In this document: one piece after another, positions 28,069 to 36,313 of the stretch | How positions within the stretch are numbered: position 1 is the stretch's first letter | Layout: the number at the start of each line of letters is the position of its first letter | Assembly (NCBI GenBank): GCA_001464915.1 | Contig: LNED01000038.1 | Span: forward strand, 124,001 to 188,000 | Length of the DNA: 64,000 nucleotides | Direction of reading: 5' to 3' | DNA from: Sphingomonadales bacterium Ga0077531 | Lineage (GTDB): Bacteria > Pseudomonadota > Alphaproteobacteria > Sphingomonadales > Sphingomonadaceae | Program-made: the position numbers and the translations under genes | The notes under the pieces: model-generated | Database searches by the model: none | What the model saw: only the letters and a program-made list of their open reading frames with translations | What the model was told of the DNA's origin: nothing

Positions 28069-28090
28069 CGGTTTTCTGCGGCTTTTCGGG
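28069..28090 (-). repeat. Right copy of the inverted repeat inside the island end
   Basis: The reverse complement of these 22 bases matches 9358-9378 with one gap and one mismatch (core CCGCAGAAAACCG). It is 5 bp from the right attachment repeat and about 135 bp from the integrase start, which suits a recombinase accessory site. Confidence 0.5.
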
Positions 28091-28095
28091 AATTG

Positions 28096-28169
<74 letters not shown>

Positions 28170-28220
28170 ATGGCTCCTGCCGCGCCCAATGCCATCAGGC
28201 GGGGGCTTGCGTCAACAGTT

Positions 28221-29084
28221 CTAACGACCCGTGCCGACCGCCATATTGTCGATCAGCCGTGTCCCGCCGATCCGGGCGGCGATCAGCAGGCGGGCTGGGG
28301 CTTTGCCCAATGCGGACAGCGGCTGAAGTGATGCTGCGTCGGCGAAGGCGGCATAATCGACGCTGGAAAACCCCGCTGCGATTATCTTGGATTCGAGCGC
28401 GGCGAGCGTATCGGGCACTGCTCCGCCGTTCTCAAGCGCCGCAATCGCTTCCTTCATTGCGCGCGGCAACGCCCCCGCCGCCGCCCGCTGCTCCGCCGTC
28501 AGATAGCGGTTGCGGCTGCTCATCGCCAACCCGTCCGCCTCACGCACGGTCGGCACGCCAATGATCGCGTCCACATGCGGGTGCGTAAGATCGAGGTCGC
28601 GCGCCATCGCCCGGATCACGGCGAGCTGTTGAAAATCTTTCTCGCCGAACAGTGCAACATCGGGCTGCACCTGATTGAACAGCTTGCACACCACGGTCGC
28701 CACCCCGTCAAAATGGCCGGGACGGGCCGCGCCGCACAGGCCTTCGCTGACGCCCGTCACGCTGATATTGGTGGCAAAGCCGGCTGGATACATCGCCTCG
28801 GCCGTTGGCGCCCACAACAGCGCGCAGCGTTCGCTTTCAAGCAGCGCGGCATCGGCAGCGAGCTGGCGCGGGTAGGCGTCGAGATCCTCGTTCGGCCCGA
28901 ACTGCTTGGGATTGACGAAGATCGAGGCGACCACGTGATCGGCCACCTCCCGCGCGCGGCGCACCAGTGTCATATGGCCTTCGTGCAGCGCGCCCATCGT
29001 CGGCACCAGCGCAATGCGCTTGCCACCTGCGCGCAACTGTCCCACCGCGGTTCTCAACATATCGAGCGTCTTGACCGTTTGCAC
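28221..29084 (-). CDS. panC: Pantothenate synthetase
   Basis: A 287-residue cytoplasmic enzyme that joins pantoate and beta-alanine with ATP to make pantothenate for coenzyme A. Motifs: [14 protein letters not shown] near residue 30 (HxGH nucleotide-binding), [23 protein letters not shown] and SSRNRYLT (KMSKS-like). The GTG at 29084 is chosen because GGAGG lies 6-7 bp upstream and the protein then begins as family members do. The frame runs on to 29141 without a better start. It is divergent from mipZ, a neighbourhood also seen in Caulobacter. Confidence 0.95.
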   Translation of the reverse strand: MQTVKTLDMLRTAVGQLRAGGKRIALVPTMGALHEGHMTLVRRAREVADHVVASIFVNPKQFGPNEDLDAYPRQLAADAALLESERCALLWAPTAEAMYPAGFATNISVTGVSEGLCGAARPGHFDGVATVVCKLFNQVQPDVALFGEKDFQQLAVIRAMARDLDLTHPHVDAIIGVPTVREADGLAMSSRNRYLTAEQRAAAGALPRAMKEAIAALENGGAVPDTLAALESKIIAAGFSSVDYAAFADAASLQPLSALGKAPARLLIAARIGGTRLIDNMAVGTGR

Positions 29085-29182
29085 CGCTTCGCCTCCAAGG
29101 ATAAACCGCTGGTCACGCCCTAGCGGCGGTTCCTGTCCCATTTCAAGCGGCTGCTCTGCGGCTGCCGAGCGAGTACCCCGCC

Positions 29183-30040
29183 ATGTTATCCGCCCAGCCT
29201 TCCGACCAACCGATTGCAGCGCGCAAGTTGCGGGCCGGGCAGGCGCACCGGATCGTGTTCGCGAACGAGAAGGGCGGCACCGGCAAATCGACCACGGCGG
29301 TGCATATCGCGGTGGCGCTGTCTTATTTGGGCGCGCGGGTGGCGTCGATCGACCTCGATCCGCGCCAGCGCACCATGCATCGCTATATCGAAAACCGCCT
29401 GTCCACGCTGGAAAAGCGCGGGCTGACGCTGCCGACCCCCGATTGCGAGGTGTTTCGCGGCGATAGCACGGGTGATTTGGTCGCGATGATCCGGCGGTTG
29501 GAAGCGAGCTGCGATTTCCTCATCATCGACAATCCCGGTCGCGATGACCCCTTCGCGCGGATCGCGGTGGAAAATGCCGATACGCTGGTCACGCCGATGA
29601 ACGACAGCTTCGTCGATTTTGACCTCATCGGGCAGGTCGATGCCGAGACGTTTAAGGTGAAGAAGCTTTCGTTCTTCGCCGAACTGATCTGGGAAGCGCG
29701 GATGAAGCGCAGCCGGATGACGATCGAACAGCAGCGCCCGGAAATGGACTGGATCGTGGTGCGCAACCGCACCGGCCACGTCGAAGCGCGCAATATGGCG
29801 CGCTTGCAAAAAGCACTGGGTGAAATGGCCAAGCGGGTCGGGTTTCGGGTCACGCAGGGCCTGTCGGAACGCGTGATTTACCGCGAACTGTTCCCTTCGG
29901 GCCTGACCTTGCTCGACAAGGGGCATTTGGGCGAGCTTGGCACCAGCCATCTGGTCGCGCGGCAGGAGTTGCGATCACTGGTCAAGGCACTGGCGCTGCC
30001 CGATTTTGAACGCAGCCAGAGCGCGTTGGAACTGGCCTGA
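29183..30040 (+). CDS. mipZ: ParA-like division-site regulator MipZ
   Basis: A 285-residue ParA/MinD-type ATPase. The deviant Walker A KGGTGKST is at 30-37, followed by DLDPRQRT and [15 protein letters not shown] in place of the usual DCPP motif, which is the MipZ form. In Caulobacter, MipZ binds ParB at the polar centromere, forms a gradient and blocks FtsZ polymerisation away from mid-cell. The adjacent panC and the parS site 8.8 kb downstream support this call. The next gene follows after 3 bp. Confidence 0.92.
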   Translation: MLSAQPSDQPIAARKLRAGQAHRIVFANEKGGTGKSTTAVHIAVALSYLGARVASIDLDPRQRTMHRYIENRLSTLEKRGLTLPTPDCEVFRGDSTGDLVAMIRRLEASCDFLIIDNPGRDDPFARIAVENADTLVTPMNDSFVDFDLIGQVDAETFKVKKLSFFAELIWEARMKRSRMTIEQQRPEMDWIVVRNRTGHVEARNMARLQKALGEMAKRVGFRVTQGLSERVIYRELFPSGLTLLDKGHLGELGTSHLVARQELRSLVKALALPDFERSQSALELA

Positions 30041-30043
30041 CCG

Positions 30044-30373
30044 ATGATGCGCGCACTGATCCTGATCGCAGTTGTCTGCGTGCTGTGCCGCTGGGCGTTG
30101 GGCAAGTGGCCGTGGGATTACCTGCGGCCAGCCCCCACCCGGAGCCAAGCTTTGTTCCGGGCGCGCAAGCTGCTGGGGGTTGAGGCTGGCGCGGGGCGCG
30201 AGGACGTTATTGCTGCGCACCGACGGCTGACTGCACTGGTTCACCCCGATCGCGGCGGTACGACTGCCGCCATGCAGGAGGCGAATGCCGCGCGCGATAT
30301 GCTGCTCGCCGAACTGCCCGGCGCGGCGATTCCGCCCGATGACCACGATCCGCCAGCGCCATCGCAGGATTGA
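30044..30373 (+). CDS. Small membrane-anchored J-domain protein
   Basis: A 109-residue protein with one N-terminal membrane helix (LILIAVVCVLCRWAL) and a C-terminal J-domain (RARKLLGVEAGAGREDVIAAHRR), including the HPD motif in LVHPDRGG. This layout is like Tim14/Pam18-type co-chaperones, which bring an Hsp70 to the membrane. It follows mipZ by 3 bp, so the two are co-transcribed. A possible partner Hsp70 is encoded 1.6 kb downstream. MM at the start leaves 30044 or 30047 open. Confidence 0.85.
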   Translation: MMRALILIAVVCVLCRWALGKWPWDYLRPAPTRSQALFRARKLLGVEAGAGREDVIAAHRRLTALVHPDRGGTTAAMQEANAARDMLLAELPGAAIPPDDHDPPAPSQD

Positions 30374-30521
30374 CACATTCGTGCGGCAGTCCTTTTGCCT
30401 GAAATAGATAAGTGAGCGGCAATGATCAGGCGGCTTCGCCCTTTGTTACCGTGGCAAATCGCTGTTCAACCATCTGAACTGATGTGGGCGAACGGCATGT
30501 CCCAAATAGGAAGCTTGGCAT

Positions 30522-31937
30522 ATGCAACATCAATTTCACCCCACCGTTCTGCGCGAATACGACATCCGTGGGATCATCGGTGAAACGCTGGGCGCGGATG
30601 ATGCGCGCGCGATTGGCAGCGCATTCGGCACGCTGCTGCGCGAAGCGGGCGGTAAGACTGTAGCCGTTGGCTATGACGGGCGGGTCAGCTCACCCATCCT
30701 CGAACATGCGCTGATCGAGGGGTTGAACGCGAGCGGATGCGATGTGGTCCGGATCGGCCTTAGCGCGACCCCGATGCTGTATTACGCCGAGGCTTCAGCC
30801 CCAGAGGTGGATGGCGGCATTCAGATAACTGGCAGCCACAATCCCCCCAATTACAATGGCTTCAAGATGGTATTTCTTGGCCGGCCGTTCTTCGGCGCCG
30901 ATATCCAGCAGCTCGGGGAACTGGCAGCAGTCGGGGCGTTCGCCAGCGGCATGGGTAGCGTCAGCACGCGCGACATCATGGGCGAGTACATCGAGCGCCT
31001 GCTCCAGGGTCTGGCCGGGTGCGATCTCAAGTCGCTCGAATCCCTCAAGGTGGGTTGGGATGCCGGGAACGGGTCGGCGGGCCCCGCGCTCGAAGCCTTG
31101 GCTGCCCGGTTGCCGGGAGAACACCATCTTTTGTTTACCGAAGTTGACGGACATTTTCCCAATCACCATCCTGATCCCACTGTGGAGGCCAACCTTGCCG
31201 ATCTGCGCACGCTCGTCGCGGAGAAGAACCTCGATTTTGGAGTGGCTTTTGATGGCGACGGCGACCGGATCGGTGCGATCGATGGCACCGGCCGGGTGAT
31301 CTGGGGCGATCAGCTGCTGATGATCTACGCCGAAGATGTGCTCAAAACCCGCCCCGGCGCGACGGTGATCGCCGATGTGAAGGCCAGCCGCGCTTTGTTT
31401 GACCGGGTGGCAGAGCTGGGCGGCCAGCCGCTGATGTGGAAGACCGGCCACTCGCTGATTAAGTCCAAAATGAAGGAAACTGGCGCGCCGCTGGCGGGCG
31501 AAATGAGCGGCCACGTGTTTTTTGCCGATGATTACTATGGGTTTGACGATGCGCTGTATGCCGGCGTGCGGTTGCTGGCGGCATCGGCGCGGTTGGGCAA
31601 ATCAGTGACAGAACTTCGCAGCGCGATCCCGGCGATGCTCAACACTCCGGAAATGCGGTTCCAGGTTGATGAGAGCCGCAAATTTGCCGCGATGGAGGAG
31701 ATTTCCGAGCGGCTGACCACCACACCTGGGCCGGGAGTGGAAAGCGTCAACGGCACCGACGGCGTACGCGTGAATACCGCCGACGGTTGGTGGCTGCTGC
31801 GCGCTTCGAACACGCAGGACGTGCTGGTGGCCCGCGCGGAAAGCGATAGCGAAGCGGGGCTGGAGCGGCTGCTCGCGCAAATCGACGAGCAGCTGCGACT
31901 GTCGGGCCTGGAACGCGGCGAAACCGTCGGCCACTAA
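30522..31937 (+). CDS. pgmG: Phosphomannomutase/phosphoglucomutase
   Basis: A 471-residue alpha-D-phosphohexomutase. It interconverts hexose 1- and 6-phosphates for exopolysaccharide and cell-surface sugar synthesis. Motifs in order: REYDIRGIIGE, the phosphoserine loop ITGSHNPPNYNG, the metal-binding FDGDGDRIG, and the sugar-binding GEMSGHVFF. The phosphate-binding C-terminal segment is RASNTQDVLVARAES. The name pgmG is the Sphingomonad usage; the substrate preference cannot be read from sequence. A 148-bp gap upstream holds its promoter. Confidence 0.94.
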   Translation: MQHQFHPTVLREYDIRGIIGETLGADDARAIGSAFGTLLREAGGKTVAVGYDGRVSSPILEHALIEGLNASGCDVVRIGLSATPMLYYAEASAPEVDGGIQITGSHNPPNYNGFKMVFLGRPFFGADIQQLGELAAVGAFASGMGSVSTRDIMGEYIERLLQGLAGCDLKSLESLKVGWDAGNGSAGPALEALAARLPGEHHLLFTEVDGHFPNHHPDPTVEANLADLRTLVAEKNLDFGVAFDGDGDRIGAIDGTGRVIWGDQLLMIYAEDVLKTRPGATVIADVKASRALFDRVAELGGQPLMWKTGHSLIKSKMKETGAPLAGEMSGHVFFADDYYGFDDALYAGVRLLAASARLGKSVTELRSAIPAMLNTPEMRFQVDESRKFAAMEEISERLTTTPGPGVESVNGTDGVRVNTADGWWLLRASNTQDVLVARAESDSEAGLERLLAQIDEQLRLSGLERGETVGH

Positions 31938-31984
31938 ACGCCAAACCCACCGCAATTCCAATTGCCTGCGAAGCGCGCCGCGCT

Positions 31985-33715
31985 ATGACAATGGCAATGC
32001 TCGTCGGGATCGATCTTGGCACCACCAATAGCGCGGTCGCGATCTGGCGGGACGGCGCACCGCAGCTTGTGCCCAATGCACTGGGCAAGGAACTTACCCC
32101 TTCGGCCGTGTCGTTGGCGAAAGGCGGGCAGGCGTGGGTGGGGGAGGCTGCGCTTGACCGGATGGCGACGCATCCCGCGGACACGGTCACCAGTTTCAAG
32201 CGGATGATGGGCACTGCGGCCAACGTTACGCTGGCGGGCACCACGCTGACCCCGGAGGACTTGTCGGCGATGGTGCTGCGCAGCCTTGCCGATGATGTCG
32301 AGGCGGCGACTGGGGAACGCCCGACCGCGGCTGTCATCACAGTGCCCGCCTATTTCAACGAACGTCAACGCCGCGCCACCCGGCGTGCGGGTGAGATTGC
32401 GGGCCTTGAGGTCAAGCGGCTGATCAACGAGCCGACGGCCGCCGCGCTCGCTTTTGGCCTCACTGACCGAGGCGACCGCGAACCATTTCTGGTGTTTGAT
32501 CTGGGCGGCGGCACGTTTGACGTGTCGATTGTCGAGATGTTCGAAGGCATTGTCGAAGTGCGCGCCTCTGCTGGGGACAACCGCCTCGGCGGCGATGATT
32601 TTGACGAGGTGCTGGTGCGGTTGGTCGAGCCTATGCTGGCCAAAAACGTAGAGGGCCGTGAGGCTCTCGACCTGCTGCCCGCCGACCGCCGCCGCGCGCT
32701 GCTGACGCTGGCTGCCGAGCGCACTCGCCGCGCGTTGAGCAACGCCGAGGCAGCGGAGTTCACCGTGGTGGCCGACAACACCCCTCTCACCGCCCGTATC
32801 ACCACCGAAGCCTTCGAAGAAGTCGCCGCGCCGCTCGTGAAACGCTTGCGCGATCCGGTGATCCGCGCGCTGCGTGATTGCCATATCGACGTGCGCACGC
32901 TGTCGGATATCGTGCTGGTCGGCGGAGCGACGCGGATGCCGGTGGTGCGCAAGGCGCTGACCCGGATGTTCGGGCGCTTCCCCAATGCCACTGTTCACCC
33001 CGATCACGCGGTCGCGTTGGGCGCGGCGATTCAGGCTGGGCTATTGTCGGGTGGGGAAGGGTTGGAGGAAATCCGCATTACTGATGTGGCGCCCTTCACG
33101 CTGGGCGTCGATACCGCCACCCGCGATTCCCACGGGCGGTTCCATGATGGCATTTTCGCGCCGATCATCGAGCGTAACACCCCGGTGCCGGTCAGCCGGG
33201 TTGAGCGGTTCCACACCCTTGCTGATAATCAGCGCGAGATCGCGTTCGGCATCTATCAGGGCGAAGCGCGCGATGTGAAAAACAACGTTCAACTGGGGGA
33301 GATCAAGGCCCCGGTGCCCCCGCGCCCCGCGGGCGAGGTGATGGTCGAGGTACGCTTCACCTATGACACCAGCGGCCTGCTGGAGGTAGATCTGGAAGTC
33401 GCTTCTTCGGGCCTCAAGCGCAATCTGGTGATTGTGGATGAGGACGACAAGCGCAACCAGAAGGACATCGAAGGTCGCCGCAAGCTGCTCGAAAAGCTGA
33501 AGGTTCACCCGCGCGACGAGGCGGAAAATGTCGCGCTGCTGGCCCGGGCCGAGCGCGCTTACGAGGGCTTCACCGGCCATGTCCGCGATATCATCGGCGG
33601 GATGCTGACCGAGTTTCAGGGCGCGCTCGAAAAACAGGACCCCCGCCTGATCGCTGATGCGCGGGATAGTTTGGCAAGGTTGCTTGACGAGATTGAGGCC
33701 AACCCGCCGGTATGA
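31985..33715 (+). CDS. HscC-like Hsp70 chaperone
   Basis: A 576-residue Hsp70, shorter than DnaK (about 640). The ATPase signature IDLGTTNS is at 9-16, then VPAYFNERQRRATRRAGEIAG, FDLGGGTFDVS and VLVGGATRMPVV. The substrate domain begins near APFTLGVDT and the lid is short, as in HscC. It overlaps by 4 bp a membrane-anchored J-like protein, the same pairing as E. coli HscC with DjlB/DjlC. It is probably a specialised chaperone and not the general DnaK. Three close ATGs make the exact start 31985, 31991 or 31997. Confidence 0.9.
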   Translation: MTMAMLVGIDLGTTNSAVAIWRDGAPQLVPNALGKELTPSAVSLAKGGQAWVGEAALDRMATHPADTVTSFKRMMGTAANVTLAGTTLTPEDLSAMVLRSLADDVEAATGERPTAAVITVPAYFNERQRRATRRAGEIAGLEVKRLINEPTAAALAFGLTDRGDREPFLVFDLGGGTFDVSIVEMFEGIVEVRASAGDNRLGGDDFDEVLVRLVEPMLAKNVEGREALDLLPADRRRALLTLAAERTRRALSNAEAAEFTVVADNTPLTARITTEAFEEVAAPLVKRLRDPVIRALRDCHIDVRTLSDIVLVGGATRMPVVRKALTRMFGRFPNATVHPDHAVALGAAIQAGLLSGGEGLEEIRITDVAPFTLGVDTATRDSHGRFHDGIFAPIIERNTPVPVSRVERFHTLADNQREIAFGIYQGEARDVKNNVQLGEIKAPVPPRPAGEVMVEVRFTYDTSGLLEVDLEVASSGLKRNLVIVDEDDKRNQKDIEGRRKLLEKLKVHPRDEAENVALLARAERAYEGFTGHVRDIIGGMLTEFQGALEKQDPRLIADARDSLARLLDEIEANPPV

Positions 33716-35304
33716 GCCGCCACTTCCCCTGGAACACCCTCGGGATCGACGCGACGCAGGATACAGCGGCGATCCGCAAGGCTTATGCCGATGGCTTGCG
33801 CGGTCTCAATGTCGATGAGGACATCGCCGGTTACGCCAACCTGCGCCGGGCGCGCGATGAGGCGCTGTGGCTGGCGGCACAAGGCGAACCGGAGGACGAA
33901 GGTGACTACGGCCTCGGCGGGTTTGATGATGGCGTCCTCGGTGAAGTGGATTCCGATTATGCCGATGATTGGGACACCGCGCCCGAGCCCTTCCACCACG
34001 AACCGCTGCACGATGCTGCCGCTCCCGAACTGACCGAAACCCAACGCCGCGCGCAGGACGCGTGGCAGGCGCTGCTCGATATCCTCTACCCTGGCGGAGA
34101 GGTCAGCGAGGAGAGCGTCACTTACGCCGAAATGGAGGACGGGCTGGCGCATCTCGGCGTGCTGCTCGATCATGCCGAGCGTGCCGATCTGGCCGAGCAT
34201 GATGCGCTCGACGGGGCGCTCGCCGATGTGTTCGCCCGCACCTGGCCGCGTTCGGCACCGTTTGTGGAGCCTGCCAACGCGGCGCTGCATTGGTTGGACG
34301 AGGCGGGCCACCTTGAAGAACGCCCGGCGCTCATGTTCCTCAACGCGCGGCTGAAGGGGATGCGGTTCCACGATAAGGTGCAGCTGCCTGATCACCCGTT
34401 GCACAAGGCATGGGCCGAATTGTCGCGTCCGGGGCAGGCCGGGTTCATCGACCGGCTGCGGGTCAAACGGCTCGAAATTGATAAACTGTTGACCGGGTTG
34501 CGGCAGCACTATCCTGAGCTGGAAAGCCACCTCGCGCCCGAACGCGTCGCCTCGTGGGAGGGCACCCCCAATGCGCGGGGCGTCAGCGATACCGTGCCCA
34601 ATATGGTTCGCGGGATTGTCATCGTGCTGCTGGTGCTGTTGGTGCCGCGTCTGATTTCGAGCTTCACCGATCCGCGCCCCGATGATCCGGCGGCGCCCTT
34701 GCTCGATTTCGGGCCGAGTGCCGCCGAAATCGACGCCGAAGTCGCCAATATCTTTGGCGAAGGCGTCGACATGAACGGCGTGCGCGCCGCCGATCCAGTG
34801 TTTGCCGATCAGTTGCGCAATGCCTTCAACGCGGCTCCGTTTTCGGACAATTCCCCGCTGGTTTTTGCGCGGCGCAAGGCGTTGGAGGCGGGCGAAGTGG
34901 CCGATTTTGACACGCTGGTTGCCCGTGCCGAGCTGCGCCGCCTATGGCTCTCGGCCGCAGCACGGCAACCGTCGGGCGTATGCCAAAACGTGCTGGTGGG
35001 CGATTTCTTCAGCCTTCCACTCGAACTGACAGCCGAAGAAAGCGTCAGCGAAAGAGCGTTGCTGCGGCAGTTGCTGAATGCGCAGGTGCTGCGCCATCAG
35101 GCCAAGGGCGGGCAGACGCAATATGCCATTCCAGGCTGGGTGGTGAGCGATGTGATCACGCGCAGCGGGCTAAACGAAGATGCGTTACGCAAAGCGATGG
35201 GCGACACCGCCAGCCCGGATCGCTGCAAGGCCGAAATTGCGCTGGTAGAGGTAGTGCTCGCCAATCCCGGGCAGGTATCGAAGGAACTGCTCCGGGGGAT
35301 CTGA
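33712..35304 (+). CDS. DjlB/DjlC-like membrane co-chaperone with a J-like domain lacking HPD
   Basis: A 530-residue protein. The first about 60 residues (PWNTLGIDATQDTAAIRKAYA, then ARDEALWLAA) have J-domain helices, but the loop reads LNVDEDI instead of HPD. An acidic helical middle domain follows, then one membrane helix near 301-317 (GIVIVLLVLLVPRL) and a C-terminal domain with two cysteines (SGVCQN, PDRCKAE). The start overlaps the Hsp70 stop, so they form a pair. It is probably a dedicated regulator or anchor for that Hsp70, but without HPD normal stimulation of ATPase is doubtful. Confidence 0.8.
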   Translation: MSRHFPWNTLGIDATQDTAAIRKAYADGLRGLNVDEDIAGYANLRRARDEALWLAAQGEPEDEGDYGLGGFDDGVLGEVDSDYADDWDTAPEPFHHEPLHDAAAPELTETQRRAQDAWQALLDILYPGGEVSEESVTYAEMEDGLAHLGVLLDHAERADLAEHDALDGALADVFARTWPRSAPFVEPANAALHWLDEAGHLEERPALMFLNARLKGMRFHDKVQLPDHPLHKAWAELSRPGQAGFIDRLRVKRLEIDKLLTGLRQHYPELESHLAPERVASWEGTPNARGVSDTVPNMVRGIVIVLLVLLVPRLISSFTDPRPDDPAAPLLDFGPSAAEIDAEVANIFGEGVDMNGVRAADPVFADQLRNAFNAAPFSDNSPLVFARRKALEAGEVADFDTLVARAELRRLWLSAAARQPSGVCQNVLVGDFFSLPLELTAEESVSERALLRQLLNAQVLRHQAKGGQTQYAIPGWVVSDVITRSGLNEDALRKAMGDTASPDRCKAEIALVEVVLANPGQVSKELLRGI

Positions 35305-35373
35305 TCACCGCGTCGGGGCTGGTGCGGCGGTACTGCATGGGCCACTAGGATGAATAGGAAGCGGAGAGAATCG

Positions 35374-36312
35374 ATGATGACAATGCGTGCTTTGCTGGCC
35401 TCGTGTGCATGGATCGCGCTGCTGACCGCTCCCGCCACCCTCGCCGCGCAGGATGCTGCGGCTGCGGACGACGTTGTGATGGTCGATGATCTTCCCCCGC
35501 GCACCGAAGAGGACGGGTTGGCGGCGATGAGCGACATGTTCGCCGGCCTGTTCACCAAAGAACCGCTCACCCCCGAACAGGAAGCGCGCGTGCCCGCTGC
35601 TGAACAGTTGGTCGCCAAGATCATTCCGGCGGGCACCATGGCGGAAATGATGGACAAGCTGCTGGGCGGTGTGCTCGGCCCGATGATGGCGGCTGCACCC
35701 GATGCTGCGGTCACCACGCTGGCCAAGCAGATCGGCACCGAGACCTATGCGCTCGACCTTAACGAGGAACAGGCGGGCGAACTTGCCAGCCTGTTCGATC
35801 CCGCCTGGGCCGAACGCCAGCAGCGCGAAGCAGCCATGTTCCCCGAACTGATGAAGGAGGTCATGGTCTTGATGGAGCCGGGGATGCGCACAGCCATGTC
35901 CGAACTTTACGCGATCCGCTTTTCGTCCGGCGAACTGGCTGAAATTGATGCCTTCTTCTCGACCGGCACCGGCGGGAAATATGCCCGCGAAAGTTTCCTG
36001 ATGGCGAGCGATCCGCGCATTATGGCGTCGAGCATGGAGGCCATGCCCGCTTTGATGGGCATGGTCGGCGATATCGAAAAGCGCATGGCGGAAAGCGTCG
36101 CAGACCTGCCAGCGGTGCGCAGCTTTGCCGACCTCTCACCCGCAGAACGCTCAAAAGTGGCGGAGATGACTGGGCTTGCGGTTGAGGAGATCGAAGCCAA
36201 TCTCGCAGCGTTGGCGTTCAATTACGAGGTCGAGGAAGCCACGGCGACCGACGAAGAAATCGCGGCACAGGCTGAAGCCGACGCCGCCGCCGCCGCCGCC
36301 GTTGCGGAGTGA
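35374..36312 (+). CDS. Exported DUF2059-type protein
   Basis: A 312-residue protein. A signal peptide (MRALLASCAWIALLTAPATLAAQ) is followed by a helical domain with the DUF2059 pattern ELYAIRFSSGELAEIDAFF and GTGGKYARES, preceded by PAGTMAEMMDKLLGG. Function is unknown; family members are periplasmic. The start at 35374 has GGAGA 9 bp upstream, while an ATG at 35350 would put charged residues first. The C-terminus ends in an alanine run coded by a GCC tandem repeat. Confidence 0.8.
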   Translation: MMTMRALLASCAWIALLTAPATLAAQDAAAADDVVMVDDLPPRTEEDGLAAMSDMFAGLFTKEPLTPEQEARVPAAEQLVAKIIPAGTMAEMMDKLLGGVLGPMMAAAPDAAVTTLAKQIGTETYALDLNEEQAGELASLFDPAWAERQQREAAMFPELMKEVMVLMEPGMRTAMSELYAIRFSSGELAEIDAFFSTGTGGKYARESFLMASDPRIMASSMEAMPALMGMVGDIEKRMAESVADLPAVRSFADLSPAERSKVAEMTGLAVEEIEANLAALAFNYEVEEATATDEEIAAQAEADAAAAAAVAE

Positions 36313-36313
36313 T

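Larger units (their letters stand above)
9319..28095. mobile_element. Integrated genomic island at tRNA-Gly (about 18.8 kb)
   Basis: The element is bounded by identical 20-bp direct repeats that equal the 3' end of tRNA-Gly. A large tyrosine recombinase gene sits beside the intact tRNA (25769-27934). The cargo is accessory and partly lower in GC than the flanks: an exported-protein operon, a two-component system, an Rrf2-controlled cytochrome-like gene and a type III restriction-modification-like locus. The flanks are ordinary core genes (mrp operon on the left, panC-mipZ on the right). No conjugation or replication genes are recognised, so it would be mobilised only by excision or by help from another element. 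Confidence 0.85.
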
